Assembly (NCBI GenBank): GCA_949283375.1
Contig: CASDSM010000031.1
Location: 38,406-102,405 of the forward strand
Direction: 5' to 3'
Length of the DNA stretch: 64,000 nt
Source of the DNA: an uncultured Eubacteriales bacterium
Lineage (GTDB): Bacteria; Bacillota; Clostridia; Oscillospirales; Oscillospiraceae
Numbering within the stretch: position 1 is the first letter of the stretch; each line of letters begins with the position of its first letter. The position numbers and the translations under genes are program-made. Of this stretch, positions 52,628-60,999 are shown piece after piece. The notes beneath the pieces were generated by a model that saw only the letters and a program-made list of their open reading frames with translations, was not told the DNA's origin and did no database searches.

Positions 52628-53674
52628 ATGGCGCTGACGATGCAGGTGGAAAAGCGGCTCGGGGATTTCACCCTCTCCCTCGTGCTGGAGAGCGGGAGCC
52701 GCCGCCTGGGGATCCTCGGCTCCTCCGGCAGCGGCAAGAGCATGACGCTCAAGCTGCTTGCCGGGGTGCAGACGCCCGACCGCGGTGTGATCGCCCTGGA
52801 CGGGCGCCCCCTCTATGATGCCGCCGCGCGGGTGGACCTCCCGCCCCGGGACCGCCGGGTGGCCTGTCTCTTTCAGAACTACGCTCTCTTTCCCGCCATG
52901 ACGGTGGCGCAGAACATCGCTGCCGGCCTGCGCGGCCTCTCGCGGACGGAGCGGGCCGCGCGGGTGGCGGAGCTGGTGGAGCGCTTCCGCCTGGGCGGTC
53001 TGGAGGGGCGGCATCCCGGCCACCTCTCCGGCGGCCAGCAGCAGCGCGCCGCCCTGGCCCGGATGATGGCCCCCGGACCGGAGGCCATTTTGCTCGACGA
53101 GCCGTTCTCCGCCCTGGACGGCCCGCTGCGCGAGGAGCTGGAGGGGCAGATGCAGGAATTTCTCTCCGGCTTTCCCGGTATGGCGGTGATGGTCTCCCAC
53201 AGTCCGGAGGAGCTCTATCACTTCTGCGACACCCTTGCCGTGCTCGACGGGGGGCGGTTGCTCGCCTGCGGGGAGACAGAGCGCATCTTCCGCTGTCCGG
53301 AGCGGGCGGCGGTCGCCCGGCTGACCGGCTGCCGGAACCTCCTCCCCGCCCGCCCAGCGGGGGCGCGCGCCCTCTATCTCCCCGGCTGGGAGGTGACGCT
53401 GCGCACCGCCTGGCCGGTGGACGGGAGCGTGACCGCCGTGGGCCTGCGCGCCCAGGCCCTCCGCCCGGCCCGGGCGGGAGAGCGGGAAAACGTCCTGACC
53501 GGCACGCCGGGGGAGCGGATCGCCACTCCCCTCCAGGTGCGCGCCGCCCTGCGCCCGCCCGCCGGGGCGGGACAGGCGGTCTGGTGGGAGGCGCCGCCCG
53601 GCCTCGTTGCCGGCAGCCTGCCCTCCGCCCTCGCCATCGCGCCGGAGGACGTCCTCCCGCTGCGGGAGGACTGA
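52628..53674 (+). CDS. modC: Molybdate ABC transporter ATP-binding protein
   Basis: ModC powers molybdate import. The 348-residue ATPase has Walker A GSSGSGKS (31-38), Q-loop CLFQNYALFPAMTV, signature LSGGQQQRAALAR (about 131-143), Walker B AILLDEPFSALD and switch VSHSPEELY. The last 110 residues are a diverged TOBE/MOP-like domain (LTGCRNLLPARP...). In E. coli ModC this domain binds molybdate for regulation; here conservation is low. I chose ATG at 52628; the ATG at 52607 overlaps modB. A hairpin follows. Confidence 0.94.
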   Translation: MALTMQVEKRLGDFTLSLVLESGSRRLGILGSSGSGKSMTLKLLAGVQTPDRGVIALDGRPLYDAAARVDLPPRDRRVACLFQNYALFPAMTVAQNIAAGLRGLSRTERAARVAELVERFRLGGLEGRHPGHLSGGQQQRAALARMMAPGPEAILLDEPFSALDGPLREELEGQMQEFLSGFPGMAVMVSHSPEELYHFCDTLAVLDGGRLLACGETERIFRCPERAAVARLTGCRNLLPARPAGARALYLPGWEVTLRTAWPVDGSVTAVGLRAQALRPARAGERENVLTGTPGERIATPLQVRAALRPPAGAGQAVWWEAPPGLVAGSLPSALAIAPEDVLPLRED

Positions 53675-53676
53675 AG

Positions 53677-53717
53677 ACGGCCCGGAGACACGGCATCGCG
53701 CCGTACCTCCGGGCCGT
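53677..53717. terminator. Long hairpin after modC
   Basis: ACGGCCCGGAG (53677-53687) pairs with CTCCGGGCCGT (53707-53717) with a second ACGGC/GCCGT pair inside. There is no T tract, but it lies between convergent genes and is very stable. Confidence 0.6.
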
Positions 53718-53757
53718 TGGCTGTCATCCGGTCTCATGCCGGTCCCACGCGGACAGG

Positions 53758-55602
53758 CTATTTTTTTCTGTGTGCGTGCAGGTACAGGCCAATCAGCGCG
53801 CCGATCGCGGCGGCGCCCAGAGCGAACAGGAGCAGGTAGGGCAGGAGAGAGGTCTCATCCCCGGTGTGGACCGCAGGGGACGTCTGTCCGGCCGATGTGG
53901 GTTCAGGCGTCCCGGCGGCCGCCCCGGCCGTCTCCGCTGCGGCTTCCGGCGTGCGCGCCTCGGCGGTTTCCTCCGCCGTCTCTTCTGCCGGCTCCTCCAC
54001 CGGCTCCTCCGGCGGCGTGACGGGCGCGGCGGCCTGTGCCGCCGCCGGAGCGGGCAGAGCGCTCTCCTCCTCCGCAAGGCGGTAGACGGCGTAGCAGGTG
54101 ACCGGTCCGGTGACGGTAAAGCGGTATGTATGCTCCCGGCTCAGCAGGGACCCGTCCGCAGCGTACCAGCCGAGAAAGACGGCGTCCTCCTCCTCTCCGG
54201 CGGTGAGCTGCGCCGTCTCTCCGGCGTGATAGCTCCCGCCGCCGTCCGGCTGGGCCAGCGTCATGTCCTCCGGCCCGTCCAGCGTCCAGATCGCCTCCGC
54301 CGAGACGGAGACGGGGGGCGGCCCGGCGGACTCCACCAGGGCGGGGATCTCCACCACGGCGGCCAGACAGGTGAGCGTCTGCTGCCCGGCGGCGAGAGAG
54401 GCGGTGACCGTGCAGCGCAATGTGGTCTGGCCGGGGGCGGCGGCGGTGAGCGTCCCATCGCTGCCCACTGTCAGAACGGACTCATCTGCGCTTTCATAGG
54501 AGAGCGTGTAGGAGATCTCTCCGCCGGACTCCGCATCGGACGCAGCGGCCTGATAGCCGGCCACCAGCGTCATCGTGCCGCCGGCGATCAGATCGACCTG
54601 GTCTGTCAGGCCGGTGATGGAGACCTCCAGCGTCTGCCGCCGCTCCTGCCCGCAGCGGCAGAGGGAGAGGAAGGCGGCGCGCTCGTCCCCCGCGCAGTCC
54701 TGGGCGGACTGGGGCTGAAAATCACACGTCTCGGTGAAGAGCGCATGGCCGCAGCCGCCGCAGGAGACGGCGTGCATCCCCTGCTCGAGGACCTCGTAGA
54801 CCAGCGCCTCATGCCGGACCAGCATCCAGTGGAACATCTCGCCGCTCGCGCCCGCGCGCACGAGGGTGGCCTGAAACAGCAGCTCCTCCGCCTGCTCCAG
54901 AGTAAAGGAGACAGAGGGCTGGCAGACGCCGTCCTCCGGGCTGACCGACGCCCCGGAGGCGAGCAGCGTCCCGTCCGGGTGGAAGACCTGGAGGGAGAAG
55001 CGGTCCTCCGCCTGGCCGGCGGCCTCAGAGAGGAAGGTGTAGGTCCCCGCCTCCAGCGTGAGGGGCGAGGCATGGCGCACGGCGCTTGTGCCGGGCGTGC
55101 TCCAGCCAAGGCGCAGCTCCTCCTCCCCGGAGAGGATCTCCACCGCCTCGCCGGTGATGGTGAACTCCGCCTCCACCGCCGTGCCGGCAATGGGGCGAAG
55201 CAGGTTTTCCTCCCAGACGGTGACGGCGCAGACCGTCTCCGCCGTCAGCGCTCCGTCCGCATCCGGCCGGGAGAGAGTGACAGCGCCCGGGACCTCCCAG
55301 CGGCCCGGCGCGGAGAGGTCCACCGAGGCGGCCGCCTCGCTGTCCCAGACCACCGGCTCGTCCACCGTCTCGCTGCCGTAGCAGACGCGCACCGTCTCCG
55401 GCAAAGCCAGCGCCTCCCCCACCGAGAGGGAGACCCGCGCGGAGGAGACGGTCACCGCGGCAGTCTCCTCCTCCGCCTCTGCCGCGGGGACGCTCTCCGG
55501 CTCCGGGACCGCCCGCACCGGCTGGCAGAGACCGGAGAGCAGGAGCAGAGAGAGGACCAGCAGGGCAAGCCGCCCCGTCCGCCTGCGGATGAAAGCGTGC
55601 AT
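53758..55602 (-). CDS. Secreted Ig-like surface protein with sortase-type C-terminus
   Basis: The 614-residue protein has a signal peptide (1-31, LALLVLSLLLLSGLCQPVRA), then sandwich domains. One carries a Cys pair region (CGGCGHALF, about 282-290) and CRCGQERRQ; a BIG2-like repeat (about 350-420, SYESADESVLTVGSDGTLTAAA) follows. A repeat with GWYAADGSLLSREHTYRF resembles InlB repeats. A Pro/Glu/Ala linker (about 505-575) reaches HTGDETSLLPYLLL, a last helix and HAHRKK. The TGD plus helix plus basic tail resembles degenerate sortase signals of gut Firmicutes. It interrupts the molybdenum genes on the opposite strand; its role is unknown, probably adhesion. Confidence 0.8.
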   Translation of the reverse strand: MHAFIRRRTGRLALLVLSLLLLSGLCQPVRAVPEPESVPAAEAEEETAAVTVSSARVSLSVGEALALPETVRVCYGSETVDEPVVWDSEAAASVDLSAPGRWEVPGAVTLSRPDADGALTAETVCAVTVWEENLLRPIAGTAVEAEFTITGEAVEILSGEEELRLGWSTPGTSAVRHASPLTLEAGTYTFLSEAAGQAEDRFSLQVFHPDGTLLASGASVSPEDGVCQPSVSFTLEQAEELLFQATLVRAGASGEMFHWMLVRHEALVYEVLEQGMHAVSCGGCGHALFTETCDFQPQSAQDCAGDERAAFLSLCRCGQERRQTLEVSITGLTDQVDLIAGGTMTLVAGYQAAASDAESGGEISYTLSYESADESVLTVGSDGTLTAAAPGQTTLRCTVTASLAAGQQTLTCLAAVVEIPALVESAGPPPVSVSAEAIWTLDGPEDMTLAQPDGGGSYHAGETAQLTAGEEEDAVFLGWYAADGSLLSREHTYRFTVTGPVTCYAVYRLAEEESALPAPAAAQAAAPVTPPEEPVEEPAEETAEETAEARTPEAAAETAGAAAGTPEPTSAGQTSPAVHTGDETSLLPYLLLFALGAAAIGALIGLYLHAHRKK

Positions 55603-55673
55603 CTGGTCCCCTCCTCTCAGCCCCGGCTCAGAGGAATGGACTGGCGGGGCGACATTTGTTTTGTCTTTTACAT

Positions 55674-55702
55674 ATTATATCGCGTCCGTTAAAAAAACGC
55701 AA
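55674..55702 (-). promoter_or_regulatory. Promoter of the surface-protein gene
   Basis: On the minus strand TTGCGT (55702-55697), a 17-base spacer and a perfect TATAAT (55679-55674), about 70 bases before the ATG. Confidence 0.65.
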
Positions 55703-55750
55703 CTTGAAAACCGCCGGGCGCGGAGGGAATGCAGGCTGGCATGCCGGCGC

Positions 55751-55779
55751 TTGCAATTGCCCGCCGGTCGTGTTAGGAT
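55751..55779 (+). promoter_or_regulatory. Candidate promoter of the nucleotidyltransferase-HTH gene
   Basis: TTGCAA (55751-55756), a 17-base spacer and TAGGAT (55774-55779), 33 bases before the GTG start. The two elements are the same hexamers as at 14351-14379. Confidence 0.45.
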
Positions 55780-55811
55780 GGGGAAAAGTGGTTTCACAGG
55801 GAGGTGAGCGT

Positions 55812-56738
55812 GTGCGCATCAGTCAGGTGGGCGGGGTCATCGCGGCGGCCAGCATCCAGTCCGCCGCCCCCATGCTGCTGGCCGGGGCGATCCCCGTCAT
55901 CGAGCGGGTGGTCATCACCTTTCAGCAGGCGGGCGTCTTTCCCATCGCCGTCGTCACCGGCGCGGAGGAGGAGCGGGTGCGCTATCTCCTCTCCGGCTAC
56001 GGGGTGATCTTCCTGCCCAACACACGGCCGGAGGCCCCGCCGCTGTTCGATTCGGTCAAGCTCGGGCTGAGCTATCTCCAGGGCAAGTGCGACCGGGTGG
56101 TCTTCACCCCGGTGAGCGTGCCCCTCTTCACCCCGGACACCCTCGCCGCGCTGATCCGCGCGCCGGGGGAGGCGGTCACCCCCTCCTGCCGCGGGCGGGC
56201 GGGGCATCCGGTGCTCCTCTCTGAGGGGGTGATCCCCAGCATTCTCTCCTACGAGGGGCCGGACGGCCTGCGCGGGGCACTGTCCGCCCTCGGGCCGCGG
56301 CGCACCTTCCTGGAGGTGGAGGACCGGGGCATCCTGCTCAACGTGCGCAGCGCCGGTGAGCTGGAGGCGCAGCTCGCCCGGCACAACCACGCGATTTTGC
56401 GCCCGGAGGTCCGCCTCGGCATCCGGCGGGAGAGCGCCTTCTTCGACGGGAGGCTCAAGCTGCTGCTCTTTCTCCTCTCGGACACCCACAACGTCCGCCG
56501 GGCCTGCGCGGCGATGGGCCTCTCGCACAGCAAGGCGTGGAGCATGATCAACCGCCTGGAGGAGGAGCTGGGATATCGCGTCGTCACCCGCCGTCAGGGC
56601 GGCAGCCGCGGCGGCCGGACCTCCCTCACAGCGCGGGGAGAGGCCTTCCTGCTCGCCTACCAGCGCTACGAGGAGCAGGTGCTGCGCTTTGCCCAGGAGC
56701 AGTTCCAAAAACATCTGCTCGCCGGAGGGGTCCTGTAG
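55812..56738 (+). CDS. Nucleotidyltransferase-like domain fused to ModE-type HTH
   Basis: The 309-residue protein begins with a MobA/MocA-like nucleotidyltransferase fold (1-200; IAAASIQSAAPMLLAGAIPV, VVTGAEEERVRYLLSGYG, VKLGLSYLQGKCDRVVFTPV, PSCRGRAGHPVLLSE). The usual LAAGxSxRMG is degraded, so catalysis is doubtful. Residues about 218-300 are a ModE/LysR-type winged HTH (KLLLFLLSDTHNVRRACAAM, HSKAWSMINRLEEELGYRVV, GRTSLTARGEAFL). It is probably a molybdenum- or cofactor-linked regulator of the genes that follow. The GTG start at 55812 has GGGAGGTGA upstream. An ATG frame extends further but overlaps the promoter. Confidence 0.83.
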   Translation: MRISQVGGVIAAASIQSAAPMLLAGAIPVIERVVITFQQAGVFPIAVVTGAEEERVRYLLSGYGVIFLPNTRPEAPPLFDSVKLGLSYLQGKCDRVVFTPVSVPLFTPDTLAALIRAPGEAVTPSCRGRAGHPVLLSEGVIPSILSYEGPDGLRGALSALGPRRTFLEVEDRGILLNVRSAGELEAQLARHNHAILRPEVRLGIRRESAFFDGRLKLLLFLLSDTHNVRRACAAMGLSHSKAWSMINRLEEELGYRVVTRRQGGSRGGRTSLTARGEAFLLAYQRYEEQVLRFAQEQFQKHLLAGGVL

Positions 56739-56777
56739 CCGGATCGCAGGATGCGCAAGTTCCTCTCAAGAAGCATT

Positions 56778-56806
56778 TGAAAAGTGCGCCACTTTTCTGC
56801 ATAATA
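56778..56806 (+). promoter_or_regulatory. Promoter of mocA-hydroxylase operon with central palindrome
   Basis: TTGAAA (56778-56783), a 17-base spacer and CATAAT (56801-56806). A perfect palindrome GAAAAGTG-CGC-CACTTTTC (56780-56798) fills the spacer, so a dimeric regulator bound there would block or alter initiation. The ModE-type fusion protein upstream is the obvious candidate. Confidence 0.65.
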
Positions 56807-56871
56807 GAGGGAGAAAACGAACGCTCTTTTGAAAAAGGGCAGGGCACAGCTCTGCCGGAGGAGGTGCGCGT

Positions 56872-57504
56872 ATGAGCGGGCAGCCTGTCGCCGCCAGCGT
56901 CCTGGTGCTCGCCGCCGGACTCTCCTCGCGTATGGGGGCCTTCAAGCCGTTGCTGCCGCTCGGCGGCGGCACGGTGATCGAGCGGACGGTCCAGAGCGCG
57001 CTCGACGGTGGGGCCCGGCGTCCGGTGGTGGTCACCGGCTACCGGGGGAAGGAGGTCGCCGATCTCCTGCGCCGCCGCTGGGGGGAGGAGGTCATCCTCA
57101 CAGAGAACCCTGACTACGCGCGCACCGACATGCTCGCCTCCATCCGCATCGGCTGCCGGGCCCTGCCGCCGTGCGGGGCGTTCTTCCTCCTGCCGGGGGA
57201 CATGCCGGCGATCCGTCCGTCCACCTTCCGCGCCCTGCTGTCGTCGTGGGAGGCGCGGCCGGGCGGCGTGATCTTCCCCACGCTGGAGGGATACCGCAAG
57301 CACCCGCCCCTCATCGACTTCGCCCTGAGAGAGGAGATCTGCGCCTACCGGGGCGGGGACGGCCTGCGCGGCTTCTGGCGCGCGCACGAGGGGCTCATCC
57401 GCACCCACCCGGTGGAGGACGCGGGGGTATGGCTCGACCTGGACACCCAGGAGGACTACCGCCGCTGCCTTCAGCATTGGAATGATATGAACAGGAGGTC
57501 TTGA
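56872..57504 (+). CDS. mocA: Molybdenum cofactor cytidylyltransferase
   Basis: MocA joins CTP to molybdopterin to give MCD, the cofactor of xanthine-dehydrogenase-family enzymes, which are the next genes. The 210-residue protein has the nucleotide loop VLVLAAGLSSRMGAFKPLLPLGG (about 10-32; key residues G15, S18, R19 and K25), VVVTGYRGKEV, NPDYARTDMLASIR, LLPGDMPAI with the metal aspartate, and EGYRKHPPLI. Specificity for CTP over GTP is inferred from context. AGGAGG lies before ATG 56872. The large hydroxylase subunit starts immediately after the stop. Confidence 0.88.
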   Translation: MSGQPVAASVLVLAAGLSSRMGAFKPLLPLGGGTVIERTVQSALDGGARRPVVVTGYRGKEVADLLRRRWGEEVILTENPDYARTDMLASIRIGCRALPPCGAFFLLPGDMPAIRPSTFRALLSSWEARPGGVIFPTLEGYRKHPPLIDFALREEICAYRGGDGLRGFWRAHEGLIRTHPVEDAGVWLDLDTQEDYRRCLQHWNDMNRRS

Positions 57505-59637
57505 TTGGATATGGAAACGATCAGCCGCTCCGTGGTGCGTAAGGACCACGAACCCAAGGTCTCCGGCCGCAGCGTCTATGTCGGGGACTATCCTGGCGAG
57601 GGCGTCCTGGTGGGCAAGATGCTCCGCTCCCGCCTGGCGCGGGCGAAGGTGCTCGGCGTCCGGGTCCCGCCCCTGCCGGAGGGCTACTTCTATGTGGACG
57701 CGAGCGATGTCCCCGGAGATAACAATGTCAACATCGTCCTGGACGACACGCCGGTCTACTGCCGCGAGACGGTGGAGTACATCGGCGAGCCCATCGCGAT
57801 GCTCGCCGGCCCGGACGAGGCGGTGGTGGACCAGCTCCTCGCCGCCTGCGAGGTGGAGTATGAGGAGCTCGAGCCGGTGCTGGACGTGCGCCGGGCGGAT
57901 TTCGCCTTCTTCAACTACGAGTTCGGCCACGGCGATATGGAGCAGGCCTTCCGCGAGGCGGACCAGGTCTTTGAAGAGGAGTTCATGACCGGCTATCAGG
58001 ACCAGACCTACCTGGAGACCCAGGGGATGATGGCCGAGCCGGAGGCGGACGGGCGGATGTTCGTCCACGGGTCGATGCAGTGCGCCTACTATGTCCACGG
58101 CGCGGTGGCCCGCGTGCTCGGCTGCGGTCCGGGCGGGGTCCACATCCTTCAGGACGTGACCGGCGGCGGCTTCGGCGGCAAGGAGGCTTTCCCCTCCATC
58201 CTCGGCTGCCAGGTTGCGGTGGCCGCCCACAAGGCCAAGGCCCCGGTCCGCTGCATCTTCGACCGGCGGGAAGACCTGGAGTTCACCTCCAAGCGCCACC
58301 CCTCCCTCTGCCGCTATAAGATGGCGGTGAAGGATGGGCGCGTCACGGCGATCGACTGCGACGTGACCTTCAATGCCGGCGCGTACAGCACCCTCTCCGC
58401 CGTGGTCCTCCAGCGCGGCATCATCGCCGCACCCGGCGTGTACAACATCCCCAACGTCCACGTCCGCGGCCGCGCGGTGAAGACGAACACCACCCCGAGC
58501 GGCGCCTACCGCGGCTTCGGCGCGCCGCAGACCTTCTTCGCCGTGGAGATGATGATGGACCACGTCGCTCAGAGCCTCGGCGTGGACTCCCTCACCTTCA
58601 AGGAGGCCCATCTGGCCCGCCAGGGGGACAGCACCTCCACCTGCGGCCGGTATCACTTCCCCGTCCCCCTGCCCGCCATGGTGGACGAGGTGGACCGCGC
58701 CTGCGATTTCCGGCGCAAGCATCAGGAGTATGCCAAGCCGCAGACCGGCCGCTACCGCCGCGGCATCGGCCTTTCCATGTACTTCCACGGGGCGGGCTTC
58801 ACCGGCTCGGGCGAGCGGGATATCATCAAGGCGGTCGCCAAGCTGCGCAAGTACCCCGACGGGACGGTGGAGGTCCTCGCCGCCAACGGTGAGATCGGCC
58901 AGGGCCTGCGCACCACCTTCCCCAAGATCGTCGCCAACGAGCTCAATCTGCCGCTGGAGAAGGTCTATTACAACCACCCGGACACCGCCCGCGTGCCCGA
59001 CTCCGGCCCGACCGTCGCCTCCCGCTCCCTGATGGTGGTGGGCGAGCTGCTGCGCCGGGCGGCGATCAAGCTGCGCGCGATCTGGCGCGACGGGGAGGAG
59101 CAGGAGGTGGAGGAGCGCTTCCGCGAGCCCGACTTCATGATCCCCTTCTATCTGGACAAGTTCCAAGGCGACGCCTATCCCACCTACGCCTGGGCGGTGA
59201 ACGCCATCGAGGTGGAGGTGGACACCTTCACCGGTGTGAGTAAGGTCCTCGGGGCCTACGGCTCCTTTGACGTCGGTACGCCGATCGACTACAATATCGT
59301 CATGGGGCAGATGGAGGGCGGCTTCCTCCAGGGCATCGGCTATGCCTCCATCGAGAAGATGGACTACGATGCCAGGGGACGCATCCGCAACAACTCCTTC
59401 TCCGATTACCTGATCCCCACCACGATGGACGTGCCCAATCTCCAGTGCATGCTCCATGTGGAGAAGTATCCTGACGGCCCCTACGGGGCCAAGGGCGCCG
59501 GCGAGCTGCCTCTGGTGGGCGCGCCGGGGGCCTATGTCGAGGCGGTGGAGCAGGCGCTCGGCGGCGGCGTCCGCCTCAACCACGCCCCGTTCACCGCGGA
59601 GGACACCATGAACGCGCTGATGAAGGAGGGACTGTGA
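57505..59637 (+). CDS. Molybdenum hydroxylase large (Moco-binding) subunit
   Basis: This is the Moco subunit of a xanthine-dehydrogenase-family enzyme. The 710-residue protein has the two Ald_Xan_dh_C domains: EPKVSGRSVYVGDY at the start, GGGFGGKEAF (about 219-228), GAYRGFGAPQTFF (about 333-345), ANGEIGQGLRTTF and the active-site glutamate in AKGAGELPLVG (about 659-669). The separate small subunits follow in the order Fe-S then FAD. The start is TTG at 57505 with AGGAGG six bases before; ATG at 57511 is possible. Purine or N-heterocycle oxidation is likely, but the substrate loop residues do not settle which. Confidence 0.92.
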   Translation: MDMETISRSVVRKDHEPKVSGRSVYVGDYPGEGVLVGKMLRSRLARAKVLGVRVPPLPEGYFYVDASDVPGDNNVNIVLDDTPVYCRETVEYIGEPIAMLAGPDEAVVDQLLAACEVEYEELEPVLDVRRADFAFFNYEFGHGDMEQAFREADQVFEEEFMTGYQDQTYLETQGMMAEPEADGRMFVHGSMQCAYYVHGAVARVLGCGPGGVHILQDVTGGGFGGKEAFPSILGCQVAVAAHKAKAPVRCIFDRREDLEFTSKRHPSLCRYKMAVKDGRVTAIDCDVTFNAGAYSTLSAVVLQRGIIAAPGVYNIPNVHVRGRAVKTNTTPSGAYRGFGAPQTFFAVEMMMDHVAQSLGVDSLTFKEAHLARQGDSTSTCGRYHFPVPLPAMVDEVDRACDFRRKHQEYAKPQTGRYRRGIGLSMYFHGAGFTGSGERDIIKAVAKLRKYPDGTVEVLAANGEIGQGLRTTFPKIVANELNLPLEKVYYNHPDTARVPDSGPTVASRSLMVVGELLRRAAIKLRAIWRDGEEQEVEERFREPDFMIPFYLDKFQGDAYPTYAWAVNAIEVEVDTFTGVSKVLGAYGSFDVGTPIDYNIVMGQMEGGFLQGIGYASIEKMDYDARGRIRNNSFSDYLIPTTMDVPNLQCMLHVEKYPDGPYGAKGAGELPLVGAPGAYVEAVEQALGGGVRLNHAPFTAEDTMNALMKEGL

Positions 59638-59638
59638 G

Positions 59639-60112
59639 ATGGACGCGATCTGTTTTACCCTCAATGGGAGAGCGGTCTCCTATTCCGGCAGCGCCACCGA
59701 CCGCCTGCTTGACGTCCTGCGCGGGGAGTACCACCTGACGAGCGTCAAGTGCGGCTGCAAGGAGGGCGAGTGCGGGGCCTGTGCGGTGCTCATCAACGGC
59801 ACGCTCTACAACTCCTGCTGTGTGGCGGTGGGCGCCGTCGCGGGGGACTCGGTGGTCACGCTGGAGGGCTTCCGCGAGACGGAGCGCTTCGCCGTGCTGG
59901 AGAAGGCCTTTGGCGCCCTCTCCGCGGTGCAGTGCGGCTTCTGCACGCCGGGGATGATCCTCGCCTCCGAGGCGTTGCTCTCGCGCTGCCCCCACCCGAC
60001 GGAGGAGGAGATTCGCGAGGGCCTCTCCGGCAACCTCTGCCGCTGCACCGGCTACAATGCGATTGTCAACGCCGTCGCCCTGGCGGCAAAGGAGGGTGAT
60101 GGGCTATGGTAA
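59639..60112 (+). CDS. Molybdenum hydroxylase 2Fe-2S subunit
   Basis: The 157-residue small subunit carries two 2Fe-2S clusters between Moco and FAD. The plant-type ferredoxin site is C40, C45, C48, C60 (CGCKEGECGACAVL), and the second site is C99, C102, C134, C136 (QCGFCTPGM and NLCRCTGY). Length matches CoxS/XdhC-type subunits. It starts one base after the large subunit and overlaps the FAD subunit by seven bases, so the three are coupled. Confidence 0.95.
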   Translation: MDAICFTLNGRAVSYSGSATDRLLDVLRGEYHLTSVKCGCKEGECGACAVLINGTLYNSCCVAVGAVAGDSVVTLEGFRETERFAVLEKAFGALSAVQCGFCTPGMILASEALLSRCPHPTEEEIREGLSGNLCRCTGYNAIVNAVALAAKEGDGLW

Positions 60113-60924
60113 ACGGTTATACTCCCGCCTCCCTGCGCGAGGCGCTCGAGCTGCGCAGCCGCCTGACGGTGACGCCCTACGCCGGCGGCACCGACCTGAT
60201 GGTTCGCCCCAGGCCGGACGACTGCTACCTGTTTCTCGCCAGGGTGCCCGAGCTGCGGCACATCGCGGAGGATGAGCAGTACCTGCGCATCGGCGCGGCC
60301 GTCACCTTCACCGAGGCGCTGGAGGACGAGCGGGTGCCCGCGCTGATGAAGGAGGCGCTCTCCCGCATCGCCGCGCCCGCCATTCGCAACGCCGGCACCT
60401 TCGGCGGCAACCTCGCCAACGGCTCGCCCAAGGCGGACTCGGTGCTCATCGAATACGTCGCCGACGCCAAGATCCGCCTGGCCTCCCTGCGGGGGGAGCG
60501 GCTGGTGGACGTCGCGTCCTTCTACCAGGGCCGCAAGCGCCTGGACCTCGCGCCGGACGAGCTGATCGTGGAGGTCCTCCTGCCCAGGGCCGGCCTGGAG
60601 CGCTATGTCTACCAGAAGGTGGGCGGGCGCAGCGCCCTGGCGATTTCCCGGGTGTCCTTCGCCGGTGTCTTCGCCGAGGAGGACGGGAAAATCACCAACA
60701 TCGCCGCCGCCTTCGGCGCGGTGGCAGACACCGTCCTGCGCTACCGGGACATTGAGGGGATGCTCCTCGGCAAGACGGTGGATGAGGCACGGGCGCTGCG
60801 CGGGGAGTACCTGCGCGCCTATGAGGAGCGGATGGTGCTCACCACCGGCCGCGTCTCGGCGGAGTACCGCAAGCGGGTGTGTATGAATCTGCTGGGCGGC
60901 TTCCTGGAGACCTTTGGCATCTGA
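60106..60924 (+). CDS. Molybdenum hydroxylase FAD-binding subunit
   Basis: The 272-residue FAD subunit of the CoxM/XdhB (YgfM-like) type passes electrons from the Fe-S subunit to NAD or another acceptor. FAD motifs are YAGGTDLMVRP (25-35) and RNAGTFGGNLANGSPKAD (94-111), with VGGRSALAISRVSFAG in the middle. The C-terminal CO_deh_flav_C domain is short (about 175-270). It overlaps the 2Fe-2S gene. An imperfect hairpin separates it from the fused hydroxylase downstream. Confidence 0.93.
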   Translation: MVNGYTPASLREALELRSRLTVTPYAGGTDLMVRPRPDDCYLFLARVPELRHIAEDEQYLRIGAAVTFTEALEDERVPALMKEALSRIAAPAIRNAGTFGGNLANGSPKADSVLIEYVADAKIRLASLRGERLVDVASFYQGRKRLDLAPDELIVEVLLPRAGLERYVYQKVGGRSALAISRVSFAGVFAEEDGKITNIAAAFGAVADTVLRYRDIEGMLLGKTVDEARALRGEYLRAYEERMVLTTGRVSAEYRKRVCMNLLGGFLETFGI

Positions 60925-60933
60925 ACAGTCAGC

Positions 60934-60976
60934 AAAGGGGCTGGGCAATTGTGACGGACGATTGCGCAGCCTCTTT
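60934..60976 (+). terminator. Hairpin between the two hydroxylase units
   Basis: AAAGGGGCTGGGCAATTGT (60934-60952) pairs with 60958-60976 except for one mismatch and two wobbles, ending CTCTTT. It may be a partial terminator that lowers or uncouples the downstream enzyme. Confidence 0.5.
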
Positions 60977-60999
60977 CCATATCGAAAGGAGTCTTCCGT

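Noticed and set aside
56626-59664. Open frame of 1012 codons on the minus strand
   Set aside because: Shadow of mocA and the hydroxylase large subunit.
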